A stretch of 64,000 nucleotides of DNA from Brevibacterium picturae (GCF_900105045.1 NZ_LT629739.1:2480001-2544000), one strand, 5' to 3'; positions 17,955-27,556 are shown, counted from the first letter of the stretch. Notes: a model not told the origin generated them from the sequence alone. Translations and numbers: made by a program.

Positions 17955-19003
17955 GATTTCTCCCTGGTGAGGATCCCCTTGCGGGGTCTGGTGCGGGTGC
18001 TCGCGGAGTCACTGCCCTCGGCGCGGTCTGCGCCGTTGCCCGCGGATGGGTCGTTGGGGTCGCCGCCGGTAGGGTCGCCGTAGTGGCGCAGCAGCAGCTG
18101 TTCGAGTGTCGGGGGAGTCGCCGTCAGCGATTGGATGTCGTGCTCGCCGAGGGCGCGCATGATGGCGGGGAGTTCGGCGGTGTCGGCGCTGAAGTGCAGC
18201 CGTGTCCCCTCGCGCACCAGGTCGTGGATGCCGGGCATGGTCGTCAACTGAGGAATGTCGGTCTCCACCTGCACGGCGACTGTCGTCCGGGACAGGTGGC
18301 GCAGGTCCGACAGGGCTCCGGATTCGACGATCCGTCCGGATCGGATGATCGACACACGATCAGCCAGGGCCTCCACCTGCGCGAGGATGTGGCTGGAGAG
18401 GAGAACCGTGCGCCCCTCCTCCTTCGCTTCCCTGATGCACTGCTGGAACACGGCCTCCATGAGCGGATCGAGGCCGGCGGTCGGTTCATCGAGCAGCAGG
18501 AGATCGACATGTGAGGCCAGCGCGGAGATCAGTGCGACCTTCTGCCGATTGCCCTTCGAATACGTTCGGCCCTTCTTGCGCGGGTCGAGATCGAAGCGTT
18601 CGATGAGTTCATCGCGTCTGCGTGTGTCGACTCCGCCGCGCAGTCGCGCGAACAGGTCGATGGCTTCGCCTCCAGTCAGGCTGGGCCACAGTTCGACGTC
18701 GCCGGGGACGTAGGCGAGTCTGCGGTGCAGCGACACCGCTTTTGCCCAGGGGTCTTCGCCGAGGAGGCTGATGCGTCCCGAGTCGTGTTTGAGGATTCCG
18801 AGCAGGATCCTGATGGTGGTGGACTTACCGGCGCCGTTCGGACCCAGGAAGCCGTGGACTTCGCCGCGCGCGACGTCGAGGGACAGTCCGTCGAGCGCGC
18901 GCACCCGGCCGTAGCTCTTGACCACATCCTGCATGGAGATGGCCGCTGTGTCGTGGTCGGCGGTCGCCGAGGTGGGCGTTGGGGTGCTTGTCGTTGTGGT
19001 CAT
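17951..19003 (-). CDS. ABC exporter ATP-binding protein
   Basis: A 350-residue ATPase: Walker [16 protein letters not shown]-loop region [16 protein letters not shown], signature [18 protein letters not shown] (an SKGNRQ variant of LSGGQ common in exporter ATPases), Walker [13 protein letters not shown] and the H-loop [13 protein letters not shown] Thr/Ser/Pro-rich leader precedes the domain, and a charged tail follows it. It overlaps both the TetR gene upstream and the permease downstream by ATGA, so the three genes form one operon. It powers export through the permease at 16248. Confidence 0.92.
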   Translation of the reverse strand: MTTTTSTPTPTSATADHDTAAISMQDVVKSYGRVRALDGLSLDVARGEVHGFLGPNGAGKSTTIRILLGILKHDSGRISLLGEDPWAKAVSLHRRLAYVPGDVELWPSLTGGEAIDLFARLRGGVDTRRRDELIERFDLDPRKKGRTYSKGNRQKVALISALASHVDLLLLDEPTAGLDPLMEAVFQQCIREAKEEGRTVLLSSHILAQVEALADRVSIIRSGRIVESGALSDLRHLSRTTVAVQVETDIPQLTTMPGIHDLVREGTRLHFSADTAELPAIMRALGEHDIQSLTATPPTLEQLLLRHYGDPTGGDPNDPSAGNGADRAEGSDSASTRTRPRKGILTREKS

Positions 19004-19725
19004 GGCTGATCGCCTCCAGAGGAATCGGTGGGTTCGGTGGGTTCCGGGGAGTCGGGGGAACCGGACGGGTCGGGCTCTCCCTCCGGGGTCGCGCTGAGGA
19101 CGCCGTTGAGGTAGAGGTCGAGCAGATGGGGGGCGAGGCGTGTCATCGTCTCTGCCGTGTCGGCGGTGCCCAGCGATATCTGCAGCCGTTGGGCGAGTAT
19201 TGACGGGGAGAGCGCGAGGACCGCGATCGTCGCTGCCTGCCCCCGGGGATCGTCGCTCTGCCGGAACGAGTATCCGGCGAAGCCGTGGGCGATGTAGTCC
19301 TCGACGAGGTCGACATAGTGCTCGAAGTACCGCTGACCGTGCTCGCTGGGATCGAGCAGGGACTTCATGAGGTAGTCGATCTTCGTGCTCATGCCGGGAT
19401 CGCTGAAGATCATCTGCATGGCGTGGGCAGCGTATTCGGCGTGCTTGGCCTTCGACTCGGTGATCGCTGTGAAGACGTGATCGTCGCAGGCTGTGCGCAG
19501 GCCTTCCTTCGATCCGAAATGGTGGATGACGAGTCCGGGGGAGACCCCAGCCGCCGAGGCGATGCCACGAATCGTCGATTTCGTGAACCCGTGCTCGGCG
19601 AACGCTGCGATGGCAGCCGTGAGGATCTTCTCCGCTGTCTCCGGTGAGGCATTGGGGGAGCGGGTGCGTTTCGCCTCGGGCGCGCTGGGCTTTTTCGAGT
19701 TCGAATCGTCATGTGTTGAACGCAT
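19000..19725 (-). CDS. TetR-family regulator of the ABC exporter operon
   Basis: A 241-residue regulator. ATG at 19725 is chosen because it lies seven bases after a -10 box with a perfect TTGACA -35 at 17-base spacing, giving a leaderless start; an in-frame upstream ATG at 19761 would lie before that promoter. The N-terminal helix-turn-helix reads [20 protein letters not shown], then [13 protein letters not shown]. The C-terminal half is a ligand-binding helical domain ([20 protein letters not shown]). It is the first gene of the exporter operon, and its own start is covered by a palindrome, so autorepression with release by an export substrate is likely. Confidence 0.88.
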   Translation of the reverse strand: MRSTHDDSNSKKPSAPEAKRTRSPNASPETAEKILTAAIAAFAEHGFTKSTIRGIASAAGVSPGLVIHHFGSKEGLRTACDDHVFTAITESKAKHAEYAAHAMQMIFSDPGMSTKIDYLMKSLLDPSEHGQRYFEHYVDLVEDYIAHGFAGYSFRQSDDPRGQAATIAVLALSPSILAQRLQISLGTADTAETMTRLAPHLLDLYLNGVLSATPEGEPDPSGSPDSPEPTEPTDSSGGDQP

Positions 19726-19739
19726 GTTTAATATTAAAC
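19726..19739. promoter_or_regulatory. Palindromic TetR operator
   Basis: GTTTAATATTAAAC is a perfect 14-base palindrome in an otherwise GC-rich region. It covers the -10 box and lies directly before ATG 19725. Binding there would block the exporter operon. It is placed and built as expected for the adjacent TetR protein. Confidence 0.65.
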
Positions 19740-19761
19740 GCATGTTCAAACAAGCTGTCAA
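19733..19761 (-). promoter_or_regulatory. Promoter of the TetR-ABC exporter operon
   Basis: On the minus strand TTGACA (19761-19756) is followed after 17 bases by TTTAAT (19738-19733). The next purine at the expected start point is the A of ATG 19725, so the transcript should be leaderless. Confidence 0.65.
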
Positions 19762-19779
19762 TGGCTGACTGAAAAATCC

Positions 19780-19807
19780 TTCACATACAACCAGGGAGTT
19801 GTATGAT
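19780..19807 (+). promoter_or_regulatory. Promoter and operator of the ArsR-SRPBCC pair
   Basis: TTCACA (19780-19785) and TATGAT (19802-19807) are spaced by 16 bases, and ATG 19815 follows seven bases later, a leaderless arrangement. A perfect inverted repeat, CATACAAC with GTTGTATG (19784-19791 and 19798-19805, six-base spacer), fills the space between the boxes and overlaps both. It is the probable ArsR operator. Confidence 0.65.
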
Positions 19808-19814
19808 TTAAGTT

Positions 19815-20156
19815 ATGGAAGCACTTCTCGACGATCAGGTGGATGCGATGTTCCAGGCATTGGCCGATCGCACGCGTCGCGATATCGTGCGGCGAATCAT
19901 GGATGAAGAGCTTTCGGTGTCTGAGCTGGCTGATTCCTATGAAATGAGTTTCGCGGGGGTGCAGAAGCACGTTGCTGTGCTCGAGCGTGCTGGCCTTGTG
20001 TCGAAGCGGCGGGTCGGACGGGTGCAGATCGCGCACGTCGAAATGGGTGCAATCCGCGCCGTGACTTCAATGCTGAACGAACTCGAGGACATGTGGCGTG
20101 CGCGGGTTCAGCGCATCGACGATCTGCTGGCTTCGGATGAGGTCGACGGCCGATGA
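19815..20156 (+). CDS. ArsR-family winged-helix regulator (SRPBCC-linked)
   Basis: A 113-residue regulator of the ArsR type that pairs with AHSA1-like proteins. The winged helix shows MFQALADRTRRDIVRRI, the recognition region SVSELADSYEMSFAGVQKHV and the wing AGLVSKRRVGRVQIAHV. The cysteine metal site of ArsR/SmtB is absent, so it is not a classical metal sensor. The gene is leaderless and is preceded by a palindromic operator, which suggests autoregulation. It overlaps or nearly touches the SRPBCC gene. A homologous pair is at 48520-49454. Confidence 0.9.
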   Translation: MEALLDDQVDAMFQALADRTRRDIVRRIMDEELSVSELADSYEMSFAGVQKHVAVLERAGLVSKRRVGRVQIAHVEMGAIRAVTSMLNELEDMWRARVQRIDDLLASDEVDGR

Positions 20157-20194
20157 GGCGCGTGCCGGTCGATGAAGCGAACAAAGGGGTTGTC

Positions 20195-20683
20195 ATGCCA
20201 GTCATTGAAACCAGCCACGACGAAGAGAACCTGACTCTGACGATGGTCGCCGATTTCGCGGCACCTCCCGAACGGGTCTGGGAGGTCTACGCCAACCCGC
20301 GCCAGCTTGAGAAGGTCTGGGGGCCGCCCACCTATCCGGCAACGGTGGTCGACCATTCTTTGGTGCCAGGGGGCCGGGTCACCTACTTTATGACCAGCCC
20401 TGAGGGTGAGAAGTTCTGCGGGCTCTGGGAAGTGTCCTCGGTCGACGCTCCGAGGCAATTGGCATTCCGCGACTATTTCGCGGACGAGGACTTCAACATC
20501 GATGAGTCGATGCCCGGCAGCAGCAGTGTCTTCACCTTCAGCGAGGTCGACGGGGGGACGCGAGCCACCTACGAATCGACCTTCGACTCCCTCGAAGGCC
20601 TCAAGACCGTACTCGAGATGGGCATGGTCGAAGGCGCCACGAGCGCGATGAGCCAGATTGACGACCTGCTTGCTCAGGACTGA
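20195..20683 (+). CDS. SRPBCC (AHSA1-like) domain protein
   Basis: A 162-residue protein of the activator-of-Hsp90/START-like fold: LTMVADFAAPPERVWEVYANPRQLEKVWGPP at the start (quoted region spans residues 12-42), VPGGRVTYFM in the middle and a C-terminal helix SLEGLKTVLEMGMVEG. ATG 20195 has AAAGGGG five bases upstream. An alternative ATG at 20153 overlaps the ArsR stop as ATGA and would add 14 residues; both are possible. Such proteins bind hydrophobic ligands in a deep cavity. With the ArsR neighbour it forms a frequent actinobacterial two-gene unit of unclear role. Confidence 0.85.
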   Translation: MPVIETSHDEENLTLTMVADFAAPPERVWEVYANPRQLEKVWGPPTYPATVVDHSLVPGGRVTYFMTSPEGEKFCGLWEVSSVDAPRQLAFRDYFADEDFNIDESMPGSSSVFTFSEVDGGTRATYESTFDSLEGLKTVLEMGMVEGATSAMSQIDDLLAQD

Positions 20684-20707
20684 GGCGGACTCGGCACGAG
20701 AATGCGA

Positions 20708-20768
20708 AACGGTTGGCAAGTTCTCTTCGATCTGAGACTCAATTATCGAAGAGAACTTGCCAACCGTT
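20708..20768. terminator. Long hairpin (24-bp perfect stem)
   Basis: Arms at 20708-20731 and 20745-20768 pair without a mismatch around a 13-base loop. The hairpin lies between the convergent SRPBCC and MFS genes. No U-run follows on either strand. It most likely ends transcription from both sides. Its arm is related to the hairpin at 59627 (18 of 23 positions). Confidence 0.7.
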
Positions 20769-20826
20769 GGCGCAGCGGCGGCGCAGGCTCCAGCGGCGGT
20801 GCAGGCTCCCACATCTGCGAGGCGGC

Positions 20827-22146
20827 TCAGCGCTTGGTCTGTGCCTGCATCGACTTCGCCGGGGACTCAGGTTTGACCGGGATGATGAGGATCAGGCCGA
20901 CGAAGAGTACGAGGAGGATCCCCAGGGTGCCGGCCCTCTGGAAGCCGAGGAGTGAGATGAAGACCGCGAACATGGCCGGGCCAAGGAAGCTCACGGCGCG
21001 ACCGGTCGTGGCATAGAGACCGAAATTCTCCCCGGCCCGCTCGGTTGGAGTGATCCGGGCCAGGAACGACCGGCTCGAGGCCTGCACCGGTCCGACGCAG
21101 AAGCTGAGGACAAGAGCGCAGGCCCAGAACACGACCGGGTTGTCGCTGAAGAGGATCGGCATGCCGCCGATGAGGATGACGATGAGTCCGACGATGATGA
21201 CAGGTTTCGGACCGAGCCGGTCATCGAAGTATCCGGCGATCATGGCGCCTGCGCCGGCGGCGACATTGGCCGCCACGCCCAGGATGATGATCTCCGAGGC
21301 GGAGAAGCCGTAGCTGCCCGCCGCGAGGACTCCGGCGAAGGCGAAGATCGCGGCCAGCCCATCGCGGAACACCGCCGAGGCGATGAAGAAGCGCAGCGTC
21401 TGGTGCTCCTCCCTCCACATCCGCACGAGACGTCGGACGAGTGCGCCGTAGTCGGCGATGAACGCCTTGATCGGGTGTCCGCCCGAGGGTTTTGAGGCTT
21501 TGGCACTGGGTGCGGTGAACAGCACGGGCAGGGCGAAGAGCGCGAACCAGACCGCGGACAGGGCGGCGACGACTCGGAATCTCAGGCCACCCTCATCGCC
21601 GGCGCCGAAGAGTCCCACCTCGGGCTGGATGACGAGGACGAGGAGGATGACGAGGAGCACGAGTCCGCCAGCGTAGCCCATGCCCCAACCGAAGCCGGAG
21701 ACCTTCCCGACGTTGTCAGGGTGGGTGATGCGAACCATGATGCCGTTGTAGGACACCTCGGCGAATACGAAGAACACGTTGCCCATGGCGATGAGGAGGA
21801 GTCCCACCCACAGGTATTCGGGGGAGTCGCGGACGAAGAAGAGGCCGAACATCGTGAGAATGACGATTCCGGTGTGGACCCCCAGCCACAGCTTGTGCCG
21901 ACCGCCGGAGTCGGCCCGGGTGCCTGCCGCCGGTGCCACCAGGGCGATGATGAGTCCGGCCGCGGCCGTCGACCATCCGAGAGCCGTAGAACCGGCCTCC
22001 TCGGTCGCCGCCACGCTTTTCGTCAGATACGGGGCGAAGACGAAGGTGATGATGACGGCGTTGAAGGACGCCGACCCCCAGTCCCAGAGGGCCCAGCTCA
22101 GTATCTTCGAACGGGAGCCCGCTGACGGTCTCGGATTCGTCTGCAT
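20827..22146 (-). CDS. UMF1/Atg22-like MFS transporter
   Basis: A 439-residue membrane protein with 12 hydrophobic segments. ATG 22146 is chosen because it matches the family start (SKILSWALWDWGSASFNAVI) and has TACAGT six bases upstream without a Shine-Dalgarno. The WDWGSASFN motif, PAAGTRADSGGRHKLWL in the 2-3 loop and RSFLARITPTERAGENFGLY in the second half are typical of the UMF1 family, whose yeast member Atg22 exports amino acids from the vacuole. The bacterial substrate is not established. It is transcribed towards the SRPBCC gene. Confidence 0.88.
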   Translation of the reverse strand: MQTNPRPSAGSRSKILSWALWDWGSASFNAVIITFVFAPYLTKSVAATEEAGSTALGWSTAAAGLIIALVAPAAGTRADSGGRHKLWLGVHTGIVILTMFGLFFVRDSPEYLWVGLLLIAMGNVFFVFAEVSYNGIMVRITHPDNVGKVSGFGWGMGYAGGLVLLVILLVLVIQPEVGLFGAGDEGGLRFRVVAALSAVWFALFALPVLFTAPSAKASKPSGGHPIKAFIADYGALVRRLVRMWREEHQTLRFFIASAVFRDGLAAIFAFAGVLAAGSYGFSASEIIILGVAANVAAGAGAMIAGYFDDRLGPKPVIIVGLIVILIGGMPILFSDNPVVFWACALVLSFCVGPVQASSRSFLARITPTERAGENFGLYATTGRAVSFLGPAMFAVFISLLGFQRAGTLGILLVLFVGLILIIPVKPESPAKSMQAQTKR

Positions 22147-22152
22147 GACGCC

Positions 22153-22158
22153 ACTGTA
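22153..22158 (-). promoter_or_regulatory. Leaderless -10 box of the UMF1-type gene
   Basis: TACAGT on the minus strand sits six bases before ATG 22146, with no ribosome-binding site between them. Confidence 0.5.
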
Positions 22159-22179
22159 CTGAATCATCGTCGGCAGCCG

Positions 22180-22266
22180 CGGCCGACTGCGCCCGCCGAC
22201 GCTTACCACGGCCGACTCCGCCCGCCGACGCTTACCGCGGCCGACTCCGCCCGTCGACGCCTACCG
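22180..22266. repeat. Three tandem 29-bp repeats
   Basis: Units at 22180-22208, 22209-22237 and 22238-22266 share the core CGGCCGACTCCGCCCG and GACGCTTACC. Units 1 and 2 differ at two positions and unit 3 at two more. The array lies between the divergent MFS and BCCT genes, just upstream of the MFS -10 box. Copy number may vary between strains. Confidence 0.8.
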
Positions 22267-22490
22267 CACCAGCCGCGTTCGACCCTGTCGGCCTTCGGGC
22301 CGTGAAATTGGTGACTTCTCCGATAGTTCTCCGAGAATTACTTGATAGTGGCGGTGCTGTGCGGCAGAGTTGGTAGACGCTTACGTCCAATCGAACCGAA
22401 AGGTCCTATGACTGCCTCCGACGACAATGGGAACGGTGAGGCGGGGGAACGCCCACCTCGGCGCCGGTAGATGATGCCCGCCGCCCGCAT

Positions 22491-24287
22491 ATGCTGTTCG
22501 AAGACCCCGAACCGATCAGGCTGCACCTGCCACACGATGTCTCGATCACCGATGATGACAGCGACGAGCAGATCACCGCCAAATTGCGTGCTCAGGGAGT
22601 GCGCATCGGCAAGGGAATGGTGGCTCCGGCCGTCTTCTGGCCTTCGCTGATCGCCATTCTTGGCGTTGCGCTGCTTGCGATCTTCCTGCCCGATGGCACC
22701 AGCACGGTCCTGACGAGCATCAACGATTGGATCGTCGCCGACCTCGGTTGGTACTACATGCTCGTCGTCGGCGGATTCGTCATCTTCTCCATTGTGATCG
22801 GATTCTCGAAGTTCGGGAAGATCACGCTCGGCCGCGACGGGGAGAAACCCGAGTTCGGAGTCTTCTCCTGGTTCGCCATGCTCTTCGCCGCTGGCATGGG
22901 CATCGGCCTGGTCTTCTACGGCGTCGGCGAGCCGCTGACCTATGCCACATCCGGCCCCAAGCCGGGATGGGACGGCAGCGAAGCGGATATCTCCAAGCTG
23001 GCGATGGCCCAAACCTTCATCCACTGGGGACTGCATCCTTGGGCGATCTACGCGGTGATCGGATTGGCGCTTGCCTACGCGATCCACCGTCGCGGACGTC
23101 CCGTCTCGATCCGCTGGGCGCTCGAGCCTCTGCTCGGGCACCGCGTCAAAGGGTGGATGGGCGATATCATCGACATCCTCGCCATCTTCGGCACCGTCTT
23201 CGGCATCGCGACCTCACTGGGGCTCGGCGTGCAGCAGATTTCGTCGGGGCTCCAGGCAATCGGGCTGGTCGGCGAGGTCGACAACACATTCCTGGTCATA
23301 CTCATCGTCGTCATCACCTTCCTGGCGACCCTGTCCGTGATCTCGGGAGTGGGCGCGGGAATCAAGTGGCTGTCGAACATCAACCTGTCACTGGCGGGCC
23401 TTCTGCTCATCGCCGTGCTGCTGCTCGGCCCCACCCTGTTCCTGTTCCAGAACCTCATCGAATCCCTCGGCGTCTACCTGGCGAACTTCTTCAACATGAC
23501 CTTCGACGTCGGTGCCTACACCGGCGAAGCAGGCGCCGAGTGGGCATCCAGCTGGACGATCTTCTACTGGGGCTGGTGGATCTCCTGGGCCCCGTTCGTC
23601 GGTGTGTTCATCGCCCGCATCTCGCGGGGACGCACCGTCCGGGAGTTCATCGCCGGCGTCCTCCTCGTGCCCACCGTGGTCGGATTCATCTGGTTCGCTG
23701 CACTCGGCGGCACGGGAATCTACAAACAGCTCTTCGGCGAGGGCGGCCTAGTCGACCCGGAAGACGGAGTCGTGGCGGAGAAGGTGCTCTTCGATGTGCT
23801 CAGCTCCCTGCCGATGGGCAGCATCCTCTCTGTGATTGCCATCATCCTCGTGGCGATCTTCTTCATCACCTCCTCGGACTCGGGATCGCTGGTCGTCGAC
23901 ATGCTGGCCTCCGGCGGACACCCGAACCCGCCGGTGTGGTCACGTGTGCTGTTCGCCGCACTCGAGGGCGCTCTGGCGATCGGACTGCTCCTGGCCGGCG
24001 GCCTCGGTGCTCTGCAGGCGGCCTCCCTGGCGACGGCGCTGCCGTTCAGCATCATCCTGATATTCATCGCGATCTCGATGGTGCGGGCGTTCCAGATCGA
24101 ATCCGTCAGAGCTCGGGAGATCGAGACCGGTCAGCGTTTCCACGAGGTCGGTGAGCACATCGCCGATGACTTCGACGAATACCTCGGCGACAAGGTCGAT
24201 GCACGCATCGACTATCGGCTGTCACGGACCAAGGGTGTGTTGAACAGAGCACCCAAGGAGGAGCGGAAGCCCAAGGGCTCGCGGTAG
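22491..24287 (+). CDS. BCCT-family betaine/carnitine/choline transporter
   Basis: A 598-residue transporter with 12 membrane spans. The BCCT core is clear: FGVFSWFAMLFAAGMGIGL with the glycine-rich sodium site, HWGLHPWAIYAVIG, and WTIFYWGWWISWAPFVGVFI with the aromatic box, followed by ARISRGRTVREF. A charged C-terminal tail (VGEHIADDFDEYLGDKVDAR) may be a regulatory arm as in BetP. The intact frame starts at 22491, but the natural start is probably ATG 22408 after GAAAGG: reading from it gives MTASDDNGNGEAG, and adding one G to the five-G run at 22443-22447 continues in frame into VDDARRPHMLFEDPEP. The role is uptake of compatible solutes. Confidence 0.92.
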   Translation: MLFEDPEPIRLHLPHDVSITDDDSDEQITAKLRAQGVRIGKGMVAPAVFWPSLIAILGVALLAIFLPDGTSTVLTSINDWIVADLGWYYMLVVGGFVIFSIVIGFSKFGKITLGRDGEKPEFGVFSWFAMLFAAGMGIGLVFYGVGEPLTYATSGPKPGWDGSEADISKLAMAQTFIHWGLHPWAIYAVIGLALAYAIHRRGRPVSIRWALEPLLGHRVKGWMGDIIDILAIFGTVFGIATSLGLGVQQISSGLQAIGLVGEVDNTFLVILIVVITFLATLSVISGVGAGIKWLSNINLSLAGLLLIAVLLLGPTLFLFQNLIESLGVYLANFFNMTFDVGAYTGEAGAEWASSWTIFYWGWWISWAPFVGVFIARISRGRTVREFIAGVLLVPTVVGFIWFAALGGTGIYKQLFGEGGLVDPEDGVVAEKVLFDVLSSLPMGSILSVIAIILVAIFFITSSDSGSLVVDMLASGGHPNPPVWSRVLFAALEGALAIGLLLAGGLGALQAASLATALPFSIILIFIAISMVRAFQIESVRAREIETGQRFHEVGEHIADDFDEYLGDKVDARIDYRLSRTKGVLNRAPKEERKPKGSR

Positions 24288-24333
24288 GAGCCAGCCTTCC
24301 GTAGGCATCTGTCTGCGGAAGGACCCGTCGAAG

Positions 24334-24375
24334 CAGCAGAGGCGACCAGGGTATTGATCCTGGTCGCCTCTGCTG
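24334..24375. terminator. Hairpin terminator after BCCT gene
   Basis: A 17-bp perfect stem (24334-24350 and 24359-24375) encloses an eight-base loop, GTATTGAT, about 45 bases after the BCCT stop. A short T-rich stretch follows only weakly. Confidence 0.75.
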
Positions 24376-24515
24376 TCTGCGCTGGTGCTGTCCGCATTTT
24401 CGAGGAGAGGCGAGAATTCACTGTGCACGGCGGGGACTGCTTCTGTCGCCCGCCGGAGACCGAGTAGTCTGGGGGCAACCGAAAGCGCATTGAATCCACC
24501 GATCAAGGAGCCCGT

Positions 24516-25538
<1,023 letters not shown>

Positions 25539-25603
25539 CGCAGTCACGCCGAACCAGCGCTGCAGCACAGCGGCGCGACACCAGCTTCGGCAACAGGTCG
25601 GGC

Positions 25604-25653
25604 AATACGATGCGAGGTCCGGGACGCCATTGTCCCGGACCTCGCATCGTATT
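25604..25653. terminator. Long hairpin (22-bp perfect stem), convergent
   Basis: Arms at 25604-25625 and 25632-25653 pair perfectly around a six-base loop, GCCATT. It lies between the aldolase and the oppositely transcribed AGCS transporter. A short CTTGTTTT run follows on the plus strand. Confidence 0.8.
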
Positions 25654-25702
25654 CACTTGTGTTTTGCCGTGGTGAGGCTCTCGCCTCCGCCGAGCGGGCC
25701 GA

Positions 25703-27241
25703 TCAGCCCTGCGGGGGCGCAGTGCCTGCTGGGGCCCGTTCGAGGCGCTTCTCCCAGAGCTCGGCGTTGCGGATATTCAGGCTGCGCGGGTCGAAGACCG
25801 GATCCAGGCCTTGCTTCGTCTGACGTTCGAAGTCCCGGAGGAGCTTGAACGCCGGCTGCTGCAGGATGAGGATCGAGACGATGTTCAGCCACGCCATGAG
25901 TCCGACGCCGATGTCACCGAGAGCCCACACACTGCCCGAGGTCGACGTCGCGCCGACGGCCACGGCGACGAGGATCAGCAGCTGCAGGACGCGTTTGCCG
26001 ACCGCGAGGACCATCGGGTTCTTGATCCGGCCCAGAAGGTACACGAGATTCGTCTCTGCCATGTAGTAGTAGGCGACGATGGTGGTGAGCGCGAAGAGGA
26101 AGATCGAGATCGCGATGAACCCGGCGCCGAAGCCAGTCATCATCGAGTCGAGACCGGCCTGCGGCCATTTCTCGCCCGGAGTCGCAGCGATCTCCTCGAC
26201 CATCTGTCCGCGGCCCGTGCCGATGATCGTCTCACCGTCGGCACCGAAGACCCGGTACATGCCGGTGGAGAGGATCATGAACGCGGTGGCCGAGCAGACG
26301 AACAGGGTGTCGATGTAGACCGAGCCGGCCTGGACGAGGCCCTGCTTGGACGGGTGCGAGACCTCGGCAGCCGCGGCCGCGTGAGGTCCGGTCCCCTGGC
26401 CGGCTTCGTTCGAGTAGATCCCGCGCTGGACGCCCCATTGGACGGCCATGCCGATGATTCCACCGAAGGCCGCTTCCTGCCCGGCGTCCACCCCGAAGGC
26501 GGACGTGAACACGAGTTCGATCACCGGGATGATCTGGTCCGCGTTGATGAGGGTGACCGCGATCGCAGCGATGATATACAGGACTGCCATGAACGGAACG
26601 GCCAGCGAAGCGAAGTGCGCGATGCGCTTGATGCCGCCGACGACGATGAAGCCCATGATGATGACGAGGACGATCGCGGTGGCCCAGGTCGGAACGTCCC
26701 AGGCGTTATGCACGGCGCCGGAGATGGCGTTCGACTGGATGCCGGGAAGCATGAAGCTCATCGCCACGATGGTGACGAACGCGAACACCATTCCGTAGAC
26801 CTTGAACAGGCCCTTGGCTTTGGTGTGCCGGTAGGCCTTCTCGATGTAGAAGGCCGGTCCGCCGCGGTATTCGCCGGACTTCGGGTCCTGCTCCTTGAAG
26901 ACCTGGCCGAGAGTGGACTCGACGTAGGAGGTTGAGGCCCCCAGCAGGGCAGAGATCCACATCCACACCACGGCACCGGGTCCGCCGAAGCCGATGGCGG
27001 TGGCGACGCCGGCGATGTTGCCGACTCCCACGCGACCGGCCAATGACATCGCCAGAGCCTGGAACGAGGAGACGCCCTCATCGGAGCTCTTGCCACGGAA
27101 CATCTGGCGGAAGATCGCCTTGATCTGACGAATCTGGACTGCGCGGGAACGGATCGTGAAGTAGACACCGGCACCGAGGCACAGGTAGACGAGAGCAGAG
27201 GACCAGATGATGCCGTTGAGCCATTCGAGGACTGCGGACAC
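25703..27241 (-). CDS. AGCS-family alanine/sodium (or glycine) symporter
   Basis: A 512-residue symporter. GTG at 27241 is chosen because AGGAG lies four bases before it and the protein then begins like the family (VSAVLEWLNGIIWSSALVYL); the open frame upstream is not membrane-like. Signatures are LAGRVGVGNIAGVATAIGFG, GGPGAVVWMWISALLG, KEQDPKSGEYRGGPAFYIEK and QWGVQRGIYSNEAGQGTGPH. It has about ten spans and takes up alanine or glycine with sodium. A palindrome lies 53 bases upstream. Confidence 0.93.
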   Translation of the reverse strand: MSAVLEWLNGIIWSSALVYLCLGAGVYFTIRSRAVQIRQIKAIFRQMFRGKSSDEGVSSFQALAMSLAGRVGVGNIAGVATAIGFGGPGAVVWMWISALLGASTSYVESTLGQVFKEQDPKSGEYRGGPAFYIEKAYRHTKAKGLFKVYGMVFAFVTIVAMSFMLPGIQSNAISGAVHNAWDVPTWATAIVLVIIMGFIVVGGIKRIAHFASLAVPFMAVLYIIAAIAVTLINADQIIPVIELVFTSAFGVDAGQEAAFGGIIGMAVQWGVQRGIYSNEAGQGTGPHAAAAAEVSHPSKQGLVQAGSVYIDTLFVCSATAFMILSTGMYRVFGADGETIIGTGRGQMVEEIAATPGEKWPQAGLDSMMTGFGAGFIAISIFLFALTTIVAYYYMAETNLVYLLGRIKNPMVLAVGKRVLQLLILVAVAVGATSTSGSVWALGDIGVGLMAWLNIVSILILQQPAFKLLRDFERQTKQGLDPVFDPRSLNIRNAELWEKRLERAPAGTAPPQG

Positions 27242-27293
27242 GCTTCTCCTATCAGGGGAGGCAGAGGTGGGACTGACGGTTTTCGTGTGCAGG

Positions 27294-27322
27294 CACAGCG
27301 AATAACGTGAGTTTTCGCTGTG
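27294..27322. promoter_or_regulatory. Inverted repeat upstream of AGCS symporter
   Basis: CACAGCGAA (27294-27302) and TTCGCTGTG (27314-27322) are perfect nine-base arms with an 11-base spacer. The position in the AGCS leader region and the length fit a dimeric repressor site. No regulator gene is adjacent. Confidence 0.45.
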
Positions 27323-27466
27323 ATTGACCTCATAAGTCAAACGGATTGAGACCTGTGACGCAAATTCAATGGACGAAGCCCGAGTTTCCGGGTCGAGATG
27401 AGCTTTCGGTGCCGTCATTGACATGTTTCAAAGTGATGACATTGTGCCCCGAATCATAATGGCCAG

Positions 27467-27495
27467 TTCACTATTTGGGACGATAACCGTAAGAT
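27467..27495 (+). promoter_or_regulatory. Likely promoter of the dipeptide ABC operon
   Basis: TTCACT (27467-27472) and TAAGAT (27490-27495) are spaced by 17 bases; each matches four of six consensus positions. The start codon lies about 60 bases further on, after AAGGAA. Confidence 0.4.
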
Positions 27496-27556
27496 GTGGT
27501 GCGGATCTCTCCGAGCAAAGACGACACGGAGAGCACTTTGAATGACAAGGAACACA

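Larger units (their letters stand above)
27242..27556. other. Divergent regulatory gap (AGCS symporter / dipeptide ABC operon)
   Basis: This 315-base gap holds the inverted repeat at 27294-27322 and a short one, TTGAC with GTCAA, at 27324-27340, both on the AGCS side. It also has a promoter for the dipeptide operon at 27467-27495 and AAGGAA before ATG 27557. No small gene was recognised. Confidence 0.5.

Noticed and set aside
22340..22400. tRNA-Leu-like stretch (GTTGGTAGACGC followed by TCGAACC)
   Set aside because: Resembles a D-arm and part of a T-arm, but no acceptor stem, anticodon arm or correct spacing can be built.
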